Assembly (NCBI GenBank): GCA_030668905.1
Contig: DAOVEQ010000020.1
Span: forward strand, 1-9,952
Direction of reading: 5' to 3'
DNA: 9,952 bases
From: Thermococci archaeon
GTDB taxonomy: Archaea; Methanobacteriota_B; Thermococci; Methanofastidiosales; B48-G16
The notes below the pieces were generated by a model. The model was given only the letters and a program-made list of their open reading frames with translations, did no database searches and was not told where the DNA came from. Positions 1-6,174 of this stretch are shown piece after piece (position 1 is the stretch's first letter; each line of letters begins with the position of its first letter). The translations under genes were made by a program, and so were the position numbers.

Positions 1-251
1 ATGACAATGCTGACCCACCTAAATTTCTTCCGATAGTGAAAGGGGCAGGTCACATTACTTTTGGTGATACCCCAACATGTCTTACATATAAAACAATCGA
101 AAACTGCCAGAACTCAAATCCCAGAGTAAAAGCTATACTAAAATATGGATTGGCATTTTTAGATAGATACCTCAAAAATGATCTTGAGGCTGAGAAACAG
201 TTAAAAATAAAGGATCCTCAATTGAAAACCTACGAATATGAAAAGGAGTAG
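1..251 (+). CDS. alpha/beta hydrolase, C-terminal fragment (5' end outside window)
   Basis: An open frame enters from the left edge (first whole codon at 3) and ends with TAG at 249-251. About 82 residues are visible. They contain a G-A-G-H-I-T-F motif, which resembles the C-terminal strand-loop carrying the catalytic histidine in dienelactone-hydrolase or PAF-acetylhydrolase-like alpha/beta hydrolases. A helix-forming segment with L-A-F-L-D-R-Y-L follows, and this is the usual last helix of such enzymes. The nucleophile and acid residues would lie upstream and are not seen, so the substrate is unknown. The GTG at 36 is an internal codon and not a convincing start, because the frame is open above it and the residues there (P-P-K-F-L-P-I-V-K) fit the family. 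The acetyltransferase gene starts 13 nt downstream, which suggests one transcript. The hydrolase fold is a moderately sure inference from a short piece. Confidence 0.6.
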   Translation, partial: DNADPPKFLPIVKGAGHITFGDTPTCLTYKTIENCQNSNPRVKAILKYGLAFLDRYLKNDLEAEKQLKIKDPQLKTYEYEKE

Positions 252-264
252 AAAGAGGAGAATT

Positions 265-789
265 ATGGATATCAGACTGGTAGCCCGGGAAGAGATTGAA
301 AAGGTCGGGAACATAGATCGCAGTGAAACTGTTGAACGAATTTATTACTTAATTAATGGGAAATTGAAATTAAAGAAGGAGCACTATGATATACCTCCAT
401 GGAATTCTGATAAAGTGAAAGAGCATATTTCCAGGCTTTATAAGCTATACGACAACGGCGGGTTCGTATACGGGGCATTTGATAATGAAAAAATGGTTGG
501 TATTGTAACAATAACAAACAAGTTTATTGGAAAGAATAATGATCAGCTACAACTTGAATTTTTACACGTTGGTAAGAATTATAGAAAAAAAGGAATCGGT
601 AAGAAGCTAGTAAATAAAATAAAACTAAAAGCAAAAGAGTTGGGAGCAAAAAAATTATGCATATCATCAATACCGTCACAATCCACAGTTGATTTTTACA
701 TGCATCCGGGTTGTGAAATAACAAGAGATATAAATAAAGAATTATTTGAATTGGAACCTGACGATATACATTTAGAATTAAAATTGTAA
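265..789 (+). CDS. GNAT-family N-acetyltransferase
   Basis: A 174-residue protein with the acetyl-CoA-binding core of the GNAT superfamily. Motif A runs from about residue 95 to 116, with a beta strand (L-Q-L-E-F-L-H-V) followed by the pyrophosphate-binding signature R107-K-K-G110-I-G112 and a long helix. The final L-C-I-S-S-I-P strand and D-F-Y segment (about 131-145) match motif B (the 'FYxxxGF'-like region), here with M-H-P-G-C in place of the usual ending. I chose ATG 265 because AGAGGAG lies 4-10 nt before it; an upstream in-frame ATG at 238 overlaps the hydrolase stop and has no comparable ribosome binding site. The protein is soluble with no signal peptide. The acceptor (amine, peptide N-terminus or antibiotic-like molecule) cannot be inferred. 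Pairing with the hydrolase suggests a small accessory operon. Confidence 0.85.
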   Translation: MDIRLVAREEIEKVGNIDRSETVERIYYLINGKLKLKKEHYDIPPWNSDKVKEHISRLYKLYDNGGFVYGAFDNEKMVGIVTITNKFIGKNNDQLQLEFLHVGKNYRKKGIGKKLVNKIKLKAKELGAKKLCISSIPSQSTVDFYMHPGCEITRDINKELFELEPDDIHLELKL

Positions 790-951
790 TGAGTATAGAC
801 GATACTTTCACAACTTTGTATTTGCGGCTTCGCAAAGCCTGAGAATATTTTCTGGAAATCCATGACCCAACATAAAAAAACCATCAGAATCGAAAGATTA
901 ATTATTGGGGATATACTAAAGTTACGTAACATTGACGAGGAGTGAAAAAGC
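790..951. other. intergenic region with small hairpin and two doubtful mini-ORFs
   Basis: This 162-nt gap holds a short hairpin: TTTGCG (821-826), loop GCTT, CGCAAA (831-836). An alternative mutually exclusive stem is GGCTT (826-830) with AAGCC (835-839). No T-tract follows, so it is not a clear terminator. Two tiny frames exist: 17 codons from ATG 789 (overlapping the preceding TAA by one base) and 27 codons from ATG 862 to the TGA at 943-945, which overlaps the ribosome binding site of the next gene. Neither has support as a real protein. A good Shine-Dalgarno sequence GAGGAGTGA (937-945) belongs to the gene at 952. Confidence 0.4.
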
Positions 952-1419
952 ATGAAAGATAAAACAGAGCAATTCCATCCGCTCCTTAACAAAATCAGAA
1001 AAGTTATGGATGGTCCGTTAGTCAGAAGCGAAAAACTCAAGACCATCTGTGAATTGCTGTGGGATGGTGTTACACATTATGATTGGGTAGGTTTCTACAT
1101 CGTTGACAAATCAAAAAGAGATCTGGTTCTTGGCTCCTTTGTAGGTGAACGGACAGAACATGTGAGAATAGCCTTGGGTAAGGCTATATGTGGATAGGCA
1201 GCGGAGAGAAAGGAAACATTCATCGTCCAGGATGTCTCCAAGGAGACGAACTATCTATCCTGCAATCCAAAGGTGCGATCTGAGATCGTTGTTCCCATTT
1301 TCAAAAATAGAGAGATCGCAGGTGAACTCGATATCGATTCCCACACACACTCATCTTTTACTCATGAAGATAAAAGTTTTCTTGAGGGTGTATGCCAAAT
1401 TGTGTCCGAACTGTTTTAG
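952..1419 (+). pseudogene. GAF-domain protein (fRMsr-like) interrupted by in-frame TAG
   Basis: One continuous frame of 156 codons reads as a complete GAF-domain protein, except for a TAG at 1195-1197. Before the stop it contains Y-D-W-V-G-F-Y-I-V and H-V-R-I-A-L-G-K-A-I-C-G. After it come A-A-E-R-K-E-T-F-I-V-Q-D-V, N-Y-L-S-C, R-S-E-I-V-V-P-I-F and G-E-L-D-I-D-S. These are the hallmark blocks of the small GAF proteins related to free methionine-(R)-sulfoxide reductase. Two of the three redox cysteines of fRMsr have counterparts (I-C-G and L-S-C); the first is replaced near T-E-H. The position of the stop is usually Gln, Thr or Arg (C-G-x-A-A), so a CAG to TAG transition is an easy explanation. 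Several neighbours end in TAG, so readthrough is not the default reading. The start at 952 follows GAGGAGTGA by 6-7 nt. It may be a pseudogene, a base-call error or, less likely, a pyrrolysine readthrough gene. Confidence 0.75.
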
Positions 1420-1503
1420 ATGTGTAAAAAACGGATAAACTCTTCCATAAAAAATCTCAAATAAAAATTTTCAGGCATGCGGCATAAGATATAACCCAAA
1501 AAA

Positions 1504-1511
1504 TTTTATAC
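1504..1511 (+). promoter_or_regulatory. TATA box of the DUF99 gene (leaderless)
   Basis: TTTTATAC lies with its centre about 25 nt before ATG 1533 and is preceded by an A-rich BRE-like stretch (CCCAAAAAA). No ribosome binding site precedes the ATG. This spacing is what archaeal TBP/TFB promoters give for a transcript starting at or next to the A of the start codon. Confidence 0.6.
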
Positions 1512-1532
1512 TTCTCTTCTTTATTATTCACA

Positions 1533-2105
1533 ATGAAAATAAAACCCGAGATAAGGATACTTGGAATAGACGATGGATCACTTGTAGATGATAAAGTTTT
1601 AGTCGTCGGGGTAGTTTTCAGGGGGGGGTTCTGGATAGATGGACTTTTATCAACATATATAGAAAGAGATGGTCTCGATGCCACTAAAAAGATTATAGAG
1701 ATGGTAAAAAATACGAAACATAAAGATCTTGGTGTTATAATGTTCGATGGGGTAACTTTGGGTGGTTTCAATACGATAGATATAAAAAAGATCAATGAAG
1801 AGACGGGACTTCCCTGTATAGTTGTTATAAGGAAGATGCCTGATATGCCCTCCATCAAGAACGCTCTGAAATATCTTAAAAATCCTGAAGAAAGAGAAAA
1901 AATGATTGAAAATGCAGGAAAAATATACAGAATAGAATTAAAAGATGATAAAGTATTATATTATCAATTTTGTGGATTAACGAGAGAAGAAGCAGAGAAA
2001 TTAATAAAGATAACGGCAATTCACTCTTCACTTCCGGAACCTGTGAGGGTGGCGCACATAATAGCAACAGGTGTTGTGCGCGGCGAGGCGTCAAGAAAAC
2101 CATAA
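1533..2105 (+). CDS. DUF99 family protein (EndodU-type endonuclease)
   Basis: A 190-residue protein matching the archaeal DUF99/UPF0215 family over its whole length. The N-terminal I-L-G-I-D-D-G-S (about 9-16) is the family signature, followed by V-L-V-V-G-V-V-F-R-G-G (about 23-33), a central G-V-I-M-F-D-G-V-T-L-G-G-F-N (about 68-81), and a C-terminal P-E-P-V-R-V-A-H-I-I-A-T-G-V-V-R-G-E-S-like ending typical of the family (here G-E-A-S-R). Members have been reported as deoxyuridine-acting endonucleases (endonuclease dU) involved in repair of deaminated DNA; activity here is by family only. The fold is RNase H/endonuclease V-like with acidic residues such as D14, D15 and D72 as candidate metal ligands, which is my inference. 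The frame runs intact across an unusual run of eight G (1621-1628). The gene appears leaderless from the TATA box at 1504. Confidence 0.88.
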   Translation: MKIKPEIRILGIDDGSLVDDKVLVVGVVFRGGFWIDGLLSTYIERDGLDATKKIIEMVKNTKHKDLGVIMFDGVTLGGFNTIDIKKINEETGLPCIVVIRKMPDMPSIKNALKYLKNPEEREKMIENAGKIYRIELKDDKVLYYQFCGLTREEAEKLIKITAIHSSLPEPVRVAHIIATGVVRGEASRKP

Positions 2106-2108
2106 CAA

Positions 2109-2118
2109 TATAAAAATA
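2109..2118 (+). promoter_or_regulatory. possible TATA box of rpiA
   Basis: TATAAAAATA directly after the DUF99 stop has its centre about 23 nt before ATG 2136, and no Shine-Dalgarno sequence is visible before that ATG. This suggests rpiA starts its own transcript with little or no leader, separate from or in addition to readthrough from DUF99. The region is so A/T-rich that chance matches are likely. Confidence 0.4.
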
Positions 2119-2135
2119 GAGAATAGATTAAAATT

Positions 2136-2789
2136 ATGTTAAAAAAAGTTGTAGGGAAATACGCTGCTGGTCTTGTAAAAGATGGGGACGTTATAGGTCT
2201 TGGAACTGGATCCACTACTTTAGAGTTTATAAAATCCTTAGGCGAGAGAATAAAAAACGAAGGAATAGAAGTTTACGGAATACCGACATCCTTTCAATCT
2301 AAAATTTTAGGGATTGGAAATAAAATAAATATAGTGAGCATAGATCAATGCACGCCGGAAAAAGCTTTTGACGGTGCTGATGAGGTGGATCCTCACAACT
2401 TTCTTATAAAGGGAAGAGGCGCAGCTATTCTCCAGGAAAAGATTATAGACTACTCATCAAAAGAGTTTTATGTACTTGCGGATGAAACTAAACTCGTTGA
2501 AAAATTGGGAGAAAAAGCTAAAATTCCTATAGAAGTAATACCACAGGCATGGAAAATAGTTTCTGAAAAATTGAAAGATTTAAAACCTGAGTTGAGAATG
2601 GCGATAAACAAAGATGGTCCCGTGATCACGGACAATGGTAATTTTATAATAGATTTAAAGTTTTCAGTTGACAATCCTGAAGAAAAAGAAAGAGAACTTA
2701 ATAATATACCCGGAGTCATAGAAAATGGTATATTCACAAAAAAATGCAAGGTTTTGATAGGAACGAAAGAAGGAGTGAAAAAAATATGA
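2136..2789 (+). CDS. rpiA: ribose-5-phosphate isomerase A
   Basis: A 217-residue protein with every RpiA landmark: phosphate-binding G21-L-G-T-G-S-T27, D79-G-A-D-E-V-D85, and K92-G-R-G-A-A followed by the catalytic base E101 in L-Q-E-K-I. The C-terminal N-I-P-G-V-I-E-N-G-I-F (about 189-199) is also typical. It interconverts ribose 5-phosphate and ribulose 5-phosphate in the cytosol. In archaea without an oxidative pentose phosphate pathway it mainly works with the ribulose monophosphate or non-oxidative routes to supply ribose for nucleotides. Length is standard. The TGA stop overlaps the nop5 ATG (ATGA at 2786-2789), and the Shine-Dalgarno sequence for nop5 sits inside the last codons, so translation of the two is probably coupled. 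Confidence 0.96.
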   Translation: MLKKVVGKYAAGLVKDGDVIGLGTGSTTLEFIKSLGERIKNEGIEVYGIPTSFQSKILGIGNKINIVSIDQCTPEKAFDGADEVDPHNFLIKGRGAAILQEKIIDYSSKEFYVLADETKLVEKLGEKAKIPIEVIPQAWKIVSEKLKDLKPELRMAINKDGPVITDNGNFIIDLKFSVDNPEEKERELNNIPGVIENGIFTKKCKVLIGTKEGVKKI

Positions 2790-3763
2790 AAGAATATCTT
2801 GTTTTTAATGCATTTGGAGCTTTTGCTGTAAAAGATAAAAAAGTATTAGAGCATAAATTTTTTAAAGACCTTAAAAATCCTATAAAAGAGATAAAAGAGT
2901 TGTATGAAAAATATCCTGATTCAGTATTCGAGAATAGAGAAATAGCTGAGAGACTGAATGCGAAGCATGAATTCCCCAACGAGGGAGGCATATTTTTAAG
3001 GGATAACATTGATTCTATCATGAAATTAGACAATGAGTACTATATAAACCTTGTAAAAGAAAAGATAAAAAAAGCATCAGAAAGCAAAGATAAAGTAATA
3101 ATTCAGGCTGTGCAAGCATTGGAACAGGTAGATCAGAGTTTAAACTTTTTTTTCGAGAGGCTCAGGGAATGGTATGGGTTGTACTTTCCTGAGTTGTGTG
3201 ACAGGATAGAAAATCATGCAGAGTTTGCAGGGATTGTAAAAAATGAGGAAAGAAAAGAAAAAAGCATGGGTGCAGATTTAGAAGATACGGACATAGAAAT
3301 GATGAAAAGCTTTGCAGATAAAACTCTGGAGATGTACAATTTTAGAGAAGAACTTGTGAGATATATAAAGGAAAATATAGAAAAACTCACTCCGAACTTA
3401 TCAAATCTTATAAATCCCCTTCTCGTAGCAAAACTAATTTCTCTCGCGGGAAGCTTCAAAAATCTTGCGATGCTCCCCGCCTCGACAATTCAAGTATTGG
3501 GTGCGGAACCTGCATTATTCAGGCATTTGAGAAAGGGCGCAAAGCCTCCGAAGCACGGTATTATTTTTCAGGACCCGAGGATACACACGGCTCCAAGATG
3601 GCAGAGGGGTAAGATAGCAAGAAGCATGGCATCGAAGATTGCAATAGCTGCAAGGCTGGATTTTTACTCGGGAGAGTTTGACGAGAGTGTTTCAGAAGCT
3701 TTCGAGATAAGATTGGACGCAATAAGACGAAAATACAAGGAAAGACCGAAAAAGAGGAGATAA
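2786..3763 (+). CDS. Nop5/Nop56/Nop58-family C/D box RNP core protein
   Basis: This 325-residue protein scaffolds archaeal C/D box sRNPs: it binds the L7Ae-kink-turn RNA complex and recruits fibrillarin for 2'-O-methylation of rRNA and tRNA. Order of parts: a short N-terminal fibrillarin-binding domain (1-120), the NOSIC segment with L-R-E-W-Y-G-L-Y-F-P-E-L (126-137), a long charged coiled coil (about 145-205), and the Nop domain with L-G-A-E-P-A-L-F-R-H-L (238-248), K-P-P-K-H-G (253-258) and R-G-K-I-A-R (274-279). A basic tail K-Y-K-E-R-P-K-K-R-R ends it. I placed the start at 2786 rather than the in-frame ATG 2744, because homology begins at M-K-E-Y-L-V and AGGAGTGA (2771-2778) is spaced 7 nt ahead. 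It overlaps rpiA by 4 nt and fibrillarin starts one base after its stop. Confidence 0.96.
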   Translation: MKEYLVFNAFGAFAVKDKKVLEHKFFKDLKNPIKEIKELYEKYPDSVFENREIAERLNAKHEFPNEGGIFLRDNIDSIMKLDNEYYINLVKEKIKKASESKDKVIIQAVQALEQVDQSLNFFFERLREWYGLYFPELCDRIENHAEFAGIVKNEERKEKSMGADLEDTDIEMMKSFADKTLEMYNFREELVRYIKENIEKLTPNLSNLINPLLVAKLISLAGSFKNLAMLPASTIQVLGAEPALFRHLRKGAKPPKHGIIFQDPRIHTAPRWQRGKIARSMASKIAIAARLDFYSGEFDESVSEAFEIRLDAIRRKYKERPKKRR

Positions 3764-3764
3764 A

Positions 3765-4394
3765 ATGGAAAATATCATAAAAAAAGATGAGAGGATATAT
3801 ACAAAAAATCTTGTTCCGCGAGAAACTGTGTACAATGAAAAGCTGATAAAATTTGAAGGTATGGAGTACAGATACTGGGATCCTTTCAGATCCAAACTCT
3901 CTGCCGCGATACTGAACGGTCTTCATGATCTACCTCTCAAAAAAAACTCAAAAGTCTTATATCTCGGAGCAGCCTCAGGTACTACTCCTTCACATGTTTC
4001 TGATATTGTAGAAAATGGAAGAGTTTACTGTGTAGAATTCTCTCCGAGAGCTATAAGAAAGCTTGTAAATATTTGTGAAAAAAGAAAAAACATGTTTCCG
4101 ATCCTTGAAGACGCAAATTATCCTGAGAGATACGCTCATCTAATAGAGAATGTGGATTTCATCTATCAAGATATAGCACAGCCCAATCAAACAGAAATAC
4201 TTATCAAGAACTCCATATTCCTGAAAGGCTATGGTGCGCTCTGTATAAAAGCAAGGAGTATAGATGTAACATTGCATCCGGAAAAGATTTTTAAAAGAGA
4301 AAAAAAGAAGCTTGAGGAACATTTTGAAGTTCTTGAGTCTTTGAGATTAGAACCTTACGCAAAAGACCATGCGTTTTTTCTTTTCAAACAATAA
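3765..4394 (+). CDS. flpA: fibrillarin-like rRNA/tRNA 2'-O-methyltransferase
   Basis: A 209-residue SAM-dependent methyltransferase that is the catalytic subunit of the C/D box sRNP. The N-terminal part carries Y-R-Y-W-D-P-F-R-S-K-L-S-A-A-I (35-49), the family signature. The SAM-binding motif is V-L-Y-L-G-A-A-S-G-T-T (64-74), with the ribose-binding acidic residue E91 in V-E-F-S-P-R, and D136 in D-I-A-Q-P-N-Q. K162 in I-K-A-R-S-I-D is the expected catalytic lysine of the family. GAGGAGA (3754-3760) lies inside the end of nop5 and provides a good ribosome binding site. The nop5-flpA pairing is conserved in archaea and matches the physical complex. The 3' end overlaps the convergent AlaX gene by 11 nt. 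Confidence 0.97.
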   Translation: MENIIKKDERIYTKNLVPRETVYNEKLIKFEGMEYRYWDPFRSKLSAAILNGLHDLPLKKNSKVLYLGAASGTTPSHVSDIVENGRVYCVEFSPRAIRKLVNICEKRKNMFPILEDANYPERYAHLIENVDFIYQDIAQPNQTEILIKNSIFLKGYGALCIKARSIDVTLHPEKIFKREKKKLEEHFEVLESLRLEPYAKDHAFFLFKQ

Positions 4395-5076
4395 CTAATC
4401 TTTTCCTGTTTTTTCCCTTATTCTCAATCTTTGTTATCTTTATCTCTCCTATTTCCTTTGTATTCTTTACATGCGTACCCCCGCATGCATCTACATCAAA
4501 GTTTTCAATATCTACCAATCGTATATTTTTTATAAACTTTGGGAGTAAATCCACTCTTGTTTTATCATCTACAACTTTTTCAGCTTCCTCTCTCGGGAGA
4601 GTATAAATTTTAACAGGTCTGCCTTCTTTTATGATCTCATTTGTTCTTTTTTCTATTTCTTCCTTATTCTCAATCTTTTCAAGATCAAAATCGATTCTCG
4701 CTTTATCGGGTGAGATCTGGTTCCCGGCAACTCCTCCGCCGTATAAATCAAAAACAACTCTGCTCAGAATATGCAAAGCTGTATGGTATTTCATCACCTT
4801 ATATCTCCTGTCCCAGTCTATTTTTCCGGTAATTTTATCTCCTTTTTCAAGAATACCATCTATTTTATGCAGAACTATTCCTTTATCCTTCTTAACTTCC
4901 GAAACACTGAAAATATTTCCATTTTTTTCAATGATACCTTTGTCACTCTCCTGCCCCCCGCTATGTGGGTAAAAGCATGTTTGATCTAAAACTGCACAGT
5001 TATTCTCAAAACTCAGGACATCGGCATCAAACCCTTTTTTATAAGAGTCTTCAAGAAATAAAAGTTTTGTATACAT
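4384..5076 (-). CDS. alaX: AlaX-type alanyl-tRNA editing protein
   Basis: A 230-residue free-standing homologue of the AlaRS editing domain, which hydrolyses Ser-tRNA(Ala) (and possibly Gly-tRNA(Ala)) in trans. The zinc site is complete: H98-T-A-L-H102 and C198-G-G-T-H202. The N-terminal half contains the beta-barrel region with F-Y-P-H-S-G-G-Q (35-42) and R-R-Y-K-V-M-K-Y (90-97), as in the medium AlaX-M class; no C-Ala domain is present. The ATG at 5076 has no ribosome binding site, but a TATA-like element (5097-5104) lies about 25 nt upstream, so it is probably leaderless. It is divergent from the PAC2 gene and convergent with flpA. Confidence 0.94.
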   Translation of the reverse strand: MYTKLLFLEDSYKKGFDADVLSFENNCAVLDQTCFYPHSGGQESDKGIIEKNGNIFSVSEVKKDKGIVLHKIDGILEKGDKITGKIDWDRRYKVMKYHTALHILSRVVFDLYGGGVAGNQISPDKARIDFDLEKIENKEEIEKRTNEIIKEGRPVKIYTLPREEAEKVVDDKTRVDLLPKFIKNIRLVDIENFDVDACGGTHVKNTKEIGEIKITKIENKGKNRKRLVIV

Positions 5077-5096
5077 AAAAAAATTACTACAAAAAA

Positions 5097-5104
5097 TTAT
5101 TTAA
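5097..5104. promoter_or_regulatory. shared TATA-like box between alaX and the PAC2 gene
   Basis: TTATTTAA on plus (TTAAATAA on minus) sits almost exactly midway in the 50-nt divergent gap. Its centre is about 26 nt from the PAC2 ATG (5127) and about 24 nt from the alaX ATG (5076). Both distances fit a leaderless archaeal promoter, so one box may serve both directions. No other good TATA candidate is seen in the gap. Confidence 0.45.
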
Positions 5105-5126
5105 GCTTTATCGTCTAGAAAAGAAT

Positions 5127-5855
5127 ATGATAGACCTTTATAAATTTAAGGATGTTGATCTAAAAGATGGCACTGTGATAGTGGGGCATCCTTCCGTAGG
5201 CATGATATCCAGTATAGCGATAAGTTATCTGGTAGACAAACTCGATCTTGATCAGGTAGCTGCTTTCGATTCGGATCAATTTCCTCCAATATCTCTGGTA
5301 TTCAACAACAAACCTAAATGTCCTGCAAGAATTTATGCAAGAGAAGACCTGAAGATTGCTGCGATAGTATCAGAGTTCGTACCGTCACCTTTAATAGTGA
5401 GACCGTTGGCGAGAAAAATATTGGAATGGGCAGAAGAAAATGGATGCAAAAGAATAATAACCTTGGAGGGACTGGTAAGCAGTGGAGATGGAGAGATAGA
5501 GGTTTATTATGTAACTTCCCTGGATAAAGAATCGAAAAAAATGAAAAAAATGAGAATAAGTGCAAAACCACTAAATGTTGGGATGATCACAGGAGTCTCC
5601 GCTGTCCTTCTCAACGAGGGCAGAAGGGAAAATTTTGATGTAATATGTCTTCTTGGAGAAGCAAGACCCGATATACCTGATTCTGAAGCCGCTGCCAAGT
5701 TAGTGGGTGTCGTAGATCAGATGTTCCCTGAAATAAAGATAGATGTAGCTCCTCTATTAGAAGATGCCAGAATGCTTGAAGAAAGAATGAAAAAATTGAA
5801 ACAGCAGGCAAAACCCGCAGTGGTTCCGAAGGAAGAAACAGTTATGTACAGATGA
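5127..5855 (+). CDS. PAC2-family protein (proteasome assembly chaperone-like)
   Basis: A 242-residue protein related to archaeal PAC2 proteins (PbaA/PbaB-type). N-terminal G-T-V-I-V-G-H-P-S-V-G-M-I-S-S-I-A (about 15-31) is the family's opening strand-loop-helix, followed by F-D-S-D-Q-F-P-P (about 47-54), I-I-T-L-E-G-L (about 109-115) and G-M-I-T-G-V-S-A-V-L-L (about 152-162). The last 40 residues include a charged helix or coiled coil (L-L-E-D-A-R-M-L-E-E-R-M-K-K-L) and a flexible tail. Family members assemble as oligomers and some bind proteasome or other complexes; the partner here is not shown by the sequence. The start is leaderless-looking from the box at 5097. The gene ends just before the citDEF promoter, so a functional link with citrate lyase is not implied. 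Confidence 0.88.
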   Translation: MIDLYKFKDVDLKDGTVIVGHPSVGMISSIAISYLVDKLDLDQVAAFDSDQFPPISLVFNNKPKCPARIYAREDLKIAAIVSEFVPSPLIVRPLARKILEWAEENGCKRIITLEGLVSSGDGEIEVYYVTSLDKESKKMKKMRISAKPLNVGMITGVSAVLLNEGRRENFDVICLLGEARPDIPDSEAAAKLVGVVDQMFPEIKIDVAPLLEDARMLEERMKKLKQQAKPAVVPKEETVMYR

Positions 5856-5863
5856 ACCAAAAA

Positions 5864-5873
5864 TTTATAAATA
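5864..5873 (+). promoter_or_regulatory. TATA box of the citDEF operon
   Basis: TTTATAAATA with an A-rich BRE-like upstream sequence (CCAAAAA, 5858-5863 region) is centred about 25 nt before the citD ATG at 5893. No Shine-Dalgarno motif lies between, so the first gene of the operon is likely translated from a leaderless mRNA. It is the cleanest TATA match on this side of the window. Confidence 0.7.
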
Positions 5874-5892
5874 GAAGCTTTAGGCATGATGT

Positions 5893-6174
5893 ATGATCAA
5901 AAAAATAGGTGAATCTGGAGATGGCAAATCCAAAAATGATGTCTATGTAAAAATAGAACCATCGGATAAACTTGTTATAGCGGTAGAAACTCCTCTCTTC
6001 GATCTCTTTGGGAAAAAAATAACTGAAGAGGTAAAAGAAGTCTTGGATGAATTCAATATAAAAAAAGCTTTTGTGACTGTTATAGAGAAAAATGCTCTTG
6101 ATTTCGTTTTGCAGGCAAGAGTGGAAGATGCTTTAAGAAATGCTTTTGGTGAGAGAGATGAAGTTCAGACTTAG
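5893..6174 (+). CDS. citD: citrate lyase acyl carrier protein (gamma subunit), divergent
   Basis: A 93-residue protein whose position before citE and citF and whose sequence fit CitD. Matching blocks are D-V-Y-V-K-I-E-P (16-23), L-F-G-K-K-I (about 38-43), V-K-E-V-L-D-E-F (about 47-54) and N-A-L-D-F-V-L-Q-A-R-V-E-D-A-L-R-N-A (about 67-84), which replaces the usual G-A-L-D-C-x-x-x-A-R. CitD carries a phosphoribosyl-dephospho-CoA arm on a serine in the A-G-T-L-E-S-x-D-V motif. Here the segment is G-E-S-G-D-G-K-S13-K-N-D16-V17, so the nearest serine (S13) is one residue further from the D-V anchor than in Klebsiella CitD (S14 with D16); S8 is an alternative. The acyl carrier site is therefore unconfirmed. 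It overlaps citE by 17 nt. Confidence 0.85.
   Translation: MIKKIGESGDGKSKNDVYVKIEPSDKLVIAVETPLFDLFGKKITEEVKEVLDEFNIKKAFVTVIEKNALDFVLQARVEDALRNAFGERDEVQT

Noticed and set aside
1195..1197. TAG as a pyrrolysine codon in the GAF gene
   Set aside because: TAG ends several normal genes in this window and the site normally holds Gln, Thr or Arg. Kept only as a minor alternative without pyl genes in view.
2744..2785. Upstream ATG 2744 as the nop5 start
   Set aside because: It would overlap rpiA by 46 nt and adds 14 non-homologous residues, while ATG 2786 has a well-spaced AGGAGTGA.
4631..4989. Plus-strand open frames opposite alaX
   Set aside because: The minus frame has the complete AlaX zinc motif. 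The plus frames are low-complexity Ser/Phe/Leu-rich translations typical of antisense AT-rich sequence.
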